From positions 1 through 11,261 of the forward strand of contig DHDO01000030.1 in assembly GCA_002399435.1 (NCBI GenBank): a stretch of DNA of 11,261 nt, given 5' to 3'. The position numbers and the translations under genes are program-made. The notes under the pieces were generated by a model. The model made no database searches, was not told the origin of the DNA, and saw only the letters and a list, made by a program, of their open reading frames with translations. Numbering within the stretch: position 1 is the first letter of the stretch; the number at the start of each line of letters is the position of its first letter. Origin of the DNA: Firmicutes bacterium UBA4874 (GTDB lineage Bacteria > Bacillota > Clostridia > Caldicoprobacterales > DTU083). Positions 6,611 through 11,261 of this stretch are shown in pieces.

Positions 6611-7738
6611 ATGAGTACGAGGATGAAGTGGTTCATCGTTTTCATTTTGTCCCTTGCATTGGTAGGATGTAATCATCCAAAAAAGGCAGAGACGAAGGAA
6701 AACGGCAAGAGCAATGCAGGGAAAAGCGAAGTCCTGGTTCCAAATGTGAGTACATCACCGGATGCCAATTTGGATGATGCCAATCAGAGGCAGGAGGATC
6801 ATAAACCTGTCACCAAAACACAGGATGATCCGAATCATGCGGATGCGGATAAAGCACAGGACAATCAAAAAAGTGCTGATGCAACGCAGACCGATCAGAA
6901 GATCGCCAATGCAACACAGACCGATCAGAAGATCGCCAATGCAACACAGACCGATCAGAAGATCGCCGATGCAACACAGACCGATCAGAAGACTGCCAAA
7001 AAGTCTGTTAGCCCAAAGAAAACGACTGGCAGCGCCAAACTTGTTCCCAAAAAATCAGATATTCCTGCCCATGCAGAAAAAGGGTCCAATAAAGTGAATT
7101 TATCTTATTATGAAAATTTCTGTTTTGAAGGGGATTATGATGGAGAGCCCTGTTTCGTTTATTTTCATTCGGTTACGGATAATCAAATTCATTTTGGCTA
7201 TGTCTTATTAAAAAGGGATGGAACAGATGATATTAATGAAGAATGTCTGGGTACGCTGCATGGTGATAAAATTGATTTTGAATTTGTAGGTACAGGAGGT
7301 GCAGGTAATGTCAATTATGACGACCGCTCCCGGGATAAAGGAGGAGGTACCCTTAGATTTGATGGAGATGATATCCTTGTAAAAACAACCATTGAGAAAA
7401 GAGGTTCAACTGTATGCCATACCGTGTATCCAGAGTACAGGATCAATCGTATGGATTACAACGGATGTACTGATGATTCCTACATTCTGCCGGACAGCAG
7501 CAGCCGATATTTAACAGAAAAGGATCTGGAAGGAATCTCAAAGCAGGATCTGCCCTATGCGCGAAATGAAATCTATGCCAGGCATCGGCATTTATTCAAC
7601 AATCCCCGATATGTCAGTTACTTTTATAAGAAAACCTGGTATACTGACCCGGATGAAAAGGACACTCTTCCGCGTGGAAGCTTAAATGACTACGAGATTA
7701 AAAACATAAAGCTGATTATAAAAGCAGAGAACAGGTAG
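6611..7738 (+). CDS. YARHG-domain lipoprotein, copy 2
   Basis: This 375-residue paralogue has the same architecture as copy 1: lipobox LVGC with C20, a repeat linker to about residue 160, a central beta-rich domain (161-290) and a YARHG domain (291-375). The linker carries four almost perfect 30-bp units, and the KSENDQISNK-type unit that follows them in copies 1 and 3 is absent. The central domain has five Cys, including an extra one in NGCTDD. The C-terminal part differs from copies 1 and 3 (RHLFNNPRYVS, WYTDPDEKDTLPRGSLNDYE) and instead resembles the inverted remnant. An AAAGGAG site precedes the ATG. Function is unknown. A surface-exposed or wall-spanning role is inferred from the signal peptide, flexible linker and YARHG domain. 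Confidence 0.9.
   Translation: MSTRMKWFIVFILSLALVGCNHPKKAETKENGKSNAGKSEVLVPNVSTSPDANLDDANQRQEDHKPVTKTQDDPNHADADKAQDNQKSADATQTDQKIANATQTDQKIANATQTDQKIADATQTDQKTAKKSVSPKKTTGSAKLVPKKSDIPAHAEKGSNKVNLSYYENFCFEGDYDGEPCFVYFHSVTDNQIHFGYVLLKRDGTDDINEECLGTLHGDKIDFEFVGTGGAGNVNYDDRSRDKGGGTLRFDGDDILVKTTIEKRGSTVCHTVYPEYRINRMDYNGCTDDSYILPDSSSRYLTEKDLEGISKQDLPYARNEIYARHRHLFNNPRYVSYFYKKTWYTDPDEKDTLPRGSLNDYEIKNIKLIIKAENR
6881..7000 (+). repeat. 30-bp tandem repeat in the linker of copy 2 (4 units)
   Basis: Units start at 6881, 6911, 6941 and 6971; the first three differ from each other at only one or two positions. Each encodes ATQTDQK(I/T)A(N/D/K). Within most units CGATC-AGAA-GATCG forms a small inverted repeat. 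The unit length is a multiple of three, so gain or loss keeps the reading frame. Confidence 0.95.
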
Positions 7739-7899
7739 GATTTCCAGAGAGATCAATGCATGATAGGCTGGACACTTATTTTTGACCTGCTTATTCTTTT
7801 GCTGGGTTCAATCACAAGCTTTTTTCAGAAGAAAAGCTGAAGTATCTGAGAAGAAGTTTCTGATGGGACTGAGATGGGACTGAAAGGAGATATCGCGTT
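7739..7899 (+). promoter_or_regulatory. Intergenic spacer between copies 2 and 3 with candidate promoter
   Basis: This is a close homologue of the spacer at 6452-6610. TGGACA (7769-7774), 17 nt and TATTCT (7792-7797) are preserved, as is the AGCTTTT/AAAAGCT hairpin region. The GAAAGGAG ribosome binding site lies 10 nt before the ATG at 7900. No terminator is apparent. Confidence 0.4.
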
Positions 7900-9054
7900 A
7901 TGAGTACGAGGATGAAGTGGTTCATCGTTTTTATTTTGTCCCTTACATTGGTAGGATGTAATCATCCAAAACAGGCAGGGACGAAGGAGAACGGCAAGAG
8001 CAATGCAGGGAAAAGCGAAGTCCAGGTTCCAAATGTGAGCACATCACCGGATGCCAATTTGGACGATGGCAATCAGGGGCAGGAGGATTATAAACCTGTC
8101 ATCAAAACACAGGACGATCCGAGTCATGCGGATGCGGGTAAAACACAGGACAATCAAAAAAGTGCTGATACAACACAGACCAATCAAAAAAGTACTGATA
8201 CAACACAGACCGATCAGAAGGTTGCCGATGCAACGCAGACCGATCAGAAGATCGCCGATGCAACACAGACCGATCAAAAGACTGCCAAAAAGTCACAAAA
8301 CGATCAAATCAGCAGCAAGAAGTCTGTTGGCCCAAAGAAAACGACTGGCAGCGCCAGAGTTGTTCCTAAAAAGCCAGATGTTCCTGCCCATACAGAAAAA
8401 GAGTCCAATAAAGTGAATTTATCTTATTATGAAAATTTCTGTTTTGAAGGGGATTATGATGAAGATCCTTACATGAATTTTAATTCAGTGTCGGATAACC
8501 AGATTCATCTTGACCTTGCCTTGTTAACAAAGGATGGGACAAATGGTATTAATGAAGAATGTCTGGGTACGCTGCATGGTGATAAGGTTGATTTTGAATT
8601 TGTAGGTACAGGAGGTGCAGATGGTGTCAATTATGACGACCGCTCCAGGGATAAAGGAGGGGGCACCCTTAGGTTTGATGGAGATGATGTCCTTGTAAAA
8701 ATAATCGTTGAGAAAAGAGGCTCAAGCGTATGTCATACCGTGTATCCAGAGTTCAGGCTATATCGTACTGAGAGTTTGGGGCCAACTGATGGTTCCTACA
8801 TTCTGCCGGACAGCAGCAGCCGATATTTAACAGAGAAGGATCTGGAAGGAATCTCAAAGCAGGATCTGCCCTATGCGCGAAATGAAATCTATGCCAGGCA
8901 TCAACATGCTTTTGACAATCCCCAATATGCCAGTTACTTTTATAAGAAAACCTGGTATGCTTACCCGGAGGATCATGATATCCTTCCACAAGGACATTTA
9001 AACGACTACGAGATTAAAAACATAAAGTTAATTAAAAAGGCAGAGAACAGGTAG
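7900..9054 (+). CDS. YARHG-domain lipoprotein, copy 3
   Basis: This 384-residue paralogue has lipobox LVGC (C20), the longest repeat linker (about five 30-bp units plus a KSQNDQISSK-type unit), a central domain (171-299) and a YARHG domain (300-384). The first half of the linker matches copy 2 (KTQDDP, QDNQKSAD). The C-terminus matches copy 1 almost residue for residue (NPQYASYFYKKTWYAYPEDH), so the gene looks like a recombinant of the two. In the central domain the second Cys (DPCF in copies 1 and 2) is lost, leaving DPYM. It is the last gene of the array and is followed by a hairpin terminator. Function is unknown; export and lipid anchoring are well supported. Confidence 0.9.
   Translation: MSTRMKWFIVFILSLTLVGCNHPKQAGTKENGKSNAGKSEVQVPNVSTSPDANLDDGNQGQEDYKPVIKTQDDPSHADAGKTQDNQKSADTTQTNQKSTDTTQTDQKVADATQTDQKIADATQTDQKTAKKSQNDQISSKKSVGPKKTTGSARVVPKKPDVPAHTEKESNKVNLSYYENFCFEGDYDEDPYMNFNSVSDNQIHLDLALLTKDGTNGINEECLGTLHGDKVDFEFVGTGGADGVNYDDRSRDKGGGTLRFDGDDVLVKIIVEKRGSSVCHTVYPEFRLYRTESLGPTDGSYILPDSSSRYLTEKDLEGISKQDLPYARNEIYARHQHAFDNPQYASYFYKKTWYAYPEDHDILPQGHLNDYEIKNIKLIKKAENR
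8140..8289 (+). repeat. 30-bp tandem repeat in the linker of copy 3 (about 5 units)
   Basis: Units start at 8140, 8170, 8200, 8230 and 8260. The first two have an AATCAAAAAAGT variant and the last three resemble the copy 2 units (ACCGATCA(G/A)AAG). They encode TQ(D/T)NQKS and ATQTDQK decapeptides. Confidence 0.9.
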
Positions 9055-9072
9055 GGTTTCCAGAGAGCAAAG
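8875..9072 (+). repeat. Right arm of the 198-bp inverted repeat bounding the array
   Basis: This is the 3' end of copy 3 with its short downstream flank, the partner of 4495-4692 in inverted orientation. About 4.2 kb lies between the arms. Confidence 0.9.
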
Positions 9073-9078
9073 AGAGTC

Positions 9079-9111
9079 CGGCACTCCCCACTCCAGCCCG
9101 GAGTGCCGTTT
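9079..9111 (+). terminator. Hairpin terminator between the lipoprotein array and the flagellar operon
   Basis: CGGCACTCC (9079-9087) pairs perfectly with GGAGTGCCG (9100-9108) around a 12-nt loop, followed on the + strand by TTTGATT. It lies 24 nt after the stop of copy 3 and 18 nt from the end of the convergent flgG-like gene. The T-tract is short, and on the - strand it is interrupted (CTCTCTTTG). It may serve both directions. Confidence 0.7.
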
Positions 9112-9125
9112 GATTCCGTCCATTT

Positions 9126-9917
9126 TTATCTTCTCAGCTGATTGGTCATTCCCCACAGCTCATCCGCCGCATGAATGCTCTTCGTATTAATCTGATAGGC
9201 CCTCTGCGTCATCAGCATATCCGTCAGTTCCTTAGTCATGTCCACTGTGGATCCTTCCAGAAATCCCTGATGGATGAAGCCGTCTGTGCCCGGCTGGTTC
9301 CCGGCTTCATAAATGTCTTCCGGTCTTTCAGCGGAAAATGTGTTGTCCCCATGATTGATCAACATGGCCGGATCCGCCGCATGGTACAGATGGATTCTCC
9401 CAATATCTATGGACTGCCCGGTGACCGGATCGGAGCATGTCATAAGGCCTTTCTCATCTATAACGATGTCTTTGGCAGGCCATTGGGTCAGCGGGGATAA
9501 AAGATCCATCCGCACACGGCGTCCGGAAGCATTCACCAAATGTCCGCTGCCATCCACGGAAAAGGCGCCGTCCCTTGTCAGGAGAGTCTCTCCGTTTTCC
9601 CCTTCCACTCCAAAAAAGCCTTCCCCCTGGATCGCCAGGTCAAACGGCCTGGAAGTTTCCTGCGGTATTCCGTTGTCAAACCGGTGCTGTATGGTCTTTA
9701 CCCGGCTTCCGGTGCCGAGCTGCACTGGCTTTCCCGCAGCTTTGCGTGTTATGGGGGTACCTTTATCCCCCAGCCGGTCATAGATCAGGTCCTCAAACTG
9801 CACCTCCATGGTTTTATATCCATGGTTCTGCGCATTGGCAATATTATGCGCAATGGTATCCATTTTTTTCTGAACGCTGTCCAGACCAACCCGTCCGGTC
9901 TGCAATATTCTGTTCAT
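9126..9917 (-). CDS. flgG: Flagellar rod protein, FlgG/FlhP-like
   Basis: This 263-residue member of the FlgE/F/G rod-hook family is exported through the flagellar type III apparatus and builds the distal rod. The N-terminal rod motif reads KKMDTIAHNIANAQNHGYKT (17-36). The central family block reads PFDLAIQGEGFF (91-102) and TRDGAFSVDGSGHLV (114-128). The C-terminal domain has GFLEGSTVDMTKELTDM followed by TQRAYQIN (237-244). A GGGAGG site lies 8 nt before the ATG. It follows a second family member, separated by a 96-bp spacer. The pair resembles flhO-flhP of Bacillus and the two flgG-type genes near fliA in Clostridia, so the symbol flgG is a family-level call. It is the last gene of its operon here. 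Confidence 0.9.
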   Translation of the reverse strand: MNRILQTGRVGLDSVQKKMDTIAHNIANAQNHGYKTMEVQFEDLIYDRLGDKGTPITRKAAGKPVQLGTGSRVKTIQHRFDNGIPQETSRPFDLAIQGEGFFGVEGENGETLLTRDGAFSVDGSGHLVNASGRRVRMDLLSPLTQWPAKDIVIDEKGLMTCSDPVTGQSIDIGRIHLYHAADPAMLINHGDNTFSAERPEDIYEAGNQPGTDGFIHQGFLEGSTVDMTKELTDMLMTQRAYQINTKSIHAADELWGMTNQLRR

Positions 9918-10013
9918 TCCAATCGCCTCCCATTTTCAATTTGTCCGCAGAAACGAAAGATCGATCCTTCGTCTTCATCCTCTTATCCTTCGTCTTCATC
10001 TTTTTATTCATTT
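9918..10013 (-). repeat. Spacer between the two rod genes with a 16-bp direct repeat
   Basis: The + strand sequence ATCCTTCGTCTTCATC occurs twice (9964-9979 and 9985-10000), 21 bp apart. The remainder holds the GGGAGG ribosome binding site of the flgG-like gene. No hairpin terminator is visible, so the two genes are probably co-transcribed. Confidence 0.75.
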
Positions 10014-10766
10014 CTATAGCTTCCCTATTTCATTGACGGCTTTTCCCAGGGTCTCATCCATTGCCTGGGCAACTTTCTGGTTGGATTCAAAATTCCGGGA
10101 TATTTCAATCATCCGGACCAATTCCGTCAGGGAATCCACATTGGATCCTTCCAGAAAACCCTGCTTCAGCTCATAGGCCTCCCCCGGGACGACCGGTCCT
10201 CCGGCAGTATACAGACTATCCCCCAGTCTGTTCAGGCCCTGCGGATCGGCAAATGAAACAACAGCAAGGGAAGCAGACCGTCCGTCCGGCATCGTGATCC
10301 CTCCCCGAGCATCCACTGTGACATCCTCCGTTCCCAGCAGGATTCCCTGCCCATCCGCGCCCAGAACAGGATAGCCCTGCCCGGTGATCAACTGTCCACC
10401 GGCATCCAGCTGAAAACTCCCGTCTCTTGTATAGGCAGTCTGTCCGTCCGGCAGACGAACGGCAAAAAAACCGTCTCCATCAATGGCAAAATCCAGAGGA
10501 TTTTTGGTTTCCTGCAAAATCCCCTGCCGGTCATCCGTATAGGTACCGTCAACGGATGTTCCCGTCTCCATGCTGCCAATGCCCGTCAAATGCCTTCCCG
10601 GAGTACTGGCCCGGTTCAGCACATTCATCCGATGGGAGGCCGCTGCAAGAATCTGCTGCTGCTTGTAGGAATTGGTCTCCACGTTTGAAAGATTCTGAGA
10701 AACATTGGCCTGACGCCTTTCCTGCACAATCATCCCCATCGCACTGGTATACAGTCCACGTATCAT
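10014..10766 (-). CDS. flgF: Flagellar rod protein, FlgF/FlhO-like
   Basis: This 250-residue rod-family protein begins MIRGLYTSAMGMIVQERRQA and carries NVSQNLSNVETNSYK (21-35). The central block has LDFAIDGDGFFAVRLPDG (91-108) and YTRDGSF (112-118), and the C-terminal motif reads GFLEGSNVDSLTELVRMIEI. The canonical NNIAN of the first helix is replaced by QNLSN, consistent with the FlgF/FlhO branch. Its ATG overlaps the stop of the upstream small membrane protein gene by 4 nt (ATGA), and a GGAGAGGGG stretch lies about 15 nt upstream. Together with the FlgG-like product it should form part of the rod. Assignment to FlgF rather than a second FlgG is by gene order and similarity of pattern only. 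Confidence 0.87.
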   Translation of the reverse strand: MIRGLYTSAMGMIVQERRQANVSQNLSNVETNSYKQQQILAAASHRMNVLNRASTPGRHLTGIGSMETGTSVDGTYTDDRQGILQETKNPLDFAIDGDGFFAVRLPDGQTAYTRDGSFQLDAGGQLITGQGYPVLGADGQGILLGTEDVTVDARGGITMPDGRSASLAVVSFADPQGLNRLGDSLYTAGGPVVPGEAYELKQGFLEGSNVDSLTELVRMIEISRNFESNQKVAQAMDETLGKAVNEIGKL

Positions 10767-10966
10767 TTGCTCTTCTTCCCCTCTCCGTCTTCTTCCGGCA
10801 AAGCCCGGACCTCCTGCTCATAGATCATGCCCATGCTCCGTGCGCGGGCTTCTATCTCCGCTGCGGATGGCTTCCTGCCGAGAAGAGGCCGCAGCAAAAT
10901 GCAGGTGAGAACCATCCCGATCCCGATGCCCAGAAGAATCCTCCCGTCCACAGCTTTCCTGTTCAC
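10763..10966 (-). CDS. Small membrane-anchored protein of the flagellar operon
   Basis: This 67-residue protein has a single predicted membrane helix (about residues 8-29, LLGIGIGMVLTCILL in its core) followed by a charged segment, EIEARARSMGMIYEQEVRAL. I do not recognise a named family. Small one-helix proteins of this kind occur between the SwrB/DUF6115-like gene and the rod genes in flagellar operons of Clostridia (general knowledge, not checked here). It starts with GTG at 10966, overlapping the preceding stop as GTGA, and ends overlapping flgF as ATGA. Tight overlap on both sides argues that it is a real, translationally coupled gene. The Shine-Dalgarno sequence before the GTG is weak, which fits coupling. 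Confidence 0.75.
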   Translation of the reverse strand: MNRKAVDGRILLGIGIGMVLTCILLRPLLGRKPSAAEIEARARSMGMIYEQEVRALPEEDGEGKKSK

Positions 10967-11261
10967 AGATCTTTTCTTTTCTGTTCCAGCAGTCCCTGTA
11001 TAAATAGGATCTCCCCCTTTTCCATATGCAGGGAGGACGCCATATCCTCCACGGACATGTTCTGTTTCCGCATATCCGCAATACGGCAGGCTGCCTCCCG
11101 ATAGTCCCTGCGAGCCGATGGCTCTTTCCCGGATGGCTTTGCCAGAAACCCTTTCAGAGGACTGAACCGGACCTCCGCTTGCGGCTTTGACAGGACCTCC
11201 GCTTGCGGCTTTGGCAGAACCTCCGCTTGCGGCTTTGGCAGAACCTCCGCTTGCGGCTTTG
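10963..11261 (-). CDS. DUF6115/SwrB-like protein, C-terminal part (runs off the window)
   Basis: An open frame enters from the right edge and ends at TGA 10965-10963; 99 codons are visible and the start lies outside. The C-terminus reads YREAACRIADMRKQNMSVED followed by MASSLHMEKGEILFIQGLLEQ. This is the short helix-turn-helix-like tail (repeated 'x-G/N-xSVEDIAxxLxxxKGEIxxI' pattern) of DUF6115 proteins encoded next to fliA and related to Bacillus SwrB. The preceding linker contains repeats of KPQAEVLP from a 24-bp DNA repeat. SwrB helps activate the flagellar export gate in Bacillus; the same role here is inferred. The location directly upstream of rod genes supports a flagellar function. 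Confidence 0.75.
   Translation of the reverse strand, partial: KPQAEVLPKPQAEVLPKPQAEVLSKPQAEVRFSPLKGFLAKPSGKEPSARRDYREAACRIADMRKQNMSVEDMASSLHMEKGEILFIQGLLEQKRKDL
11171..11261 (-). repeat. 24-bp tandem coding repeat at the window edge
   Basis: Units begin at 11171, 11195, 11219 and 11243 (the last cut by the window end). The + strand unit is ACCTCCGCTTGCGGCTTTG plus a variable GACAGG or GGCAGA tail. On the coding (-) strand each unit encodes KPQAEV followed by LP, LS or RF. The repeat likely continues beyond the window. Confidence 0.95.

Larger units (their letters stand above)
5273..9054 (+). repeat. Tandem gene array: three roughly 1.27-kb repeats
   Basis: Three head-to-tail copies of a gene plus its upstream spacer start at 5351, 6611 and 7900 (periods 1260 and 1289 bp). 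The first 100 bp or so of each gene and the block coding for SYILPDSSSRYLTEKDLEGI are almost identical. The middle of the central domain and the linker diverge. Copy 1 has only the last 80 bp of the repeated spacer, marking the left boundary of the duplication. Confidence 0.92.

Noticed and set aside
6881..7000. Regular 30-bp repeats resembling a CRISPR array
   Set aside because: The units are contiguous without unique spacers, lie inside a reading frame and encode a decapeptide; no cas genes are present.
5502..8416. Alternative-frame basic ORFs (99, 111 and 121 codons) inside the linkers of all three lipoproteins, reading MQHRPIRRSP-type repeats
   Set aside because: They overlap genes with a clear signal peptide and conserved domains. 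They stay open because the 30-bp units are a multiple of three and lack stops in that frame, and they have no ribosome binding site of their own.
4495..9072. The inverted arms as ends of a transposon
   Set aside because: The arms are coding 3' ends of lipoprotein genes. I see no transposase in the block and no obvious target-site duplication outside the arms.

Overview
The window looks like the chromosome of a flagellated, Gram-positive Firmicute, probably class Clostridia and possibly Lachnospiraceae-like. The support is a TPP riboswitch controlling an ECF-type thiamine transporter (thiT), a complete gatCAB operon, strong GGAGG ribosome binding sites, and a flagellar rod gene pair preceded by a DUF6115/SwrB-like gene, as found downstream of fliA in many Clostridia. 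The genus cannot be fixed from the sequence.

Left part (1-4470). An extended -10 promoter, a TPP riboswitch and an intrinsic terminator precede thiT on the + strand. Convergent to it, the - strand carries gatC-gatA-gatB, a tightly overlapping operon (TGA stops overlapping the next starts) encoding the tRNA-dependent amidotransferase that makes Gln-tRNA and/or Asn-tRNA. Its likely promoter lies at 4430-4458.

Middle (about 4460-9110). This is an accessory-looking block with visibly lower GC than its flanks. It holds three tandem, closely related + strand genes for secreted lipoproteins (lipobox LVGC, a 10-residue-repeat linker, a beta-rich central domain and a C-terminal YARHG domain). At the left edge is a truncated fourth copy in inverted orientation. 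The remnant and the end of copy 3 form an ungapped 198-bp inverted repeat, about 84% identical by my hand alignment, that encloses the block. The copies are mosaics of one another and differ in the number of 30-bp linker units (about 3, 4 and 5). This paralogue array is the part of the window most worth a second look; its function is unknown.

Right part (9126-11261). A - strand flagellar operon runs leftwards: the 3' end of a DUF6115/SwrB-like gene with a 24-bp coding repeat, a 67-residue membrane-anchored protein, and two FlgF/FlgG-family rod proteins resembling the FlhO/FlhP pair of Bacillus. A hairpin at 9079-9108 separates this operon from the convergent lipoprotein array.
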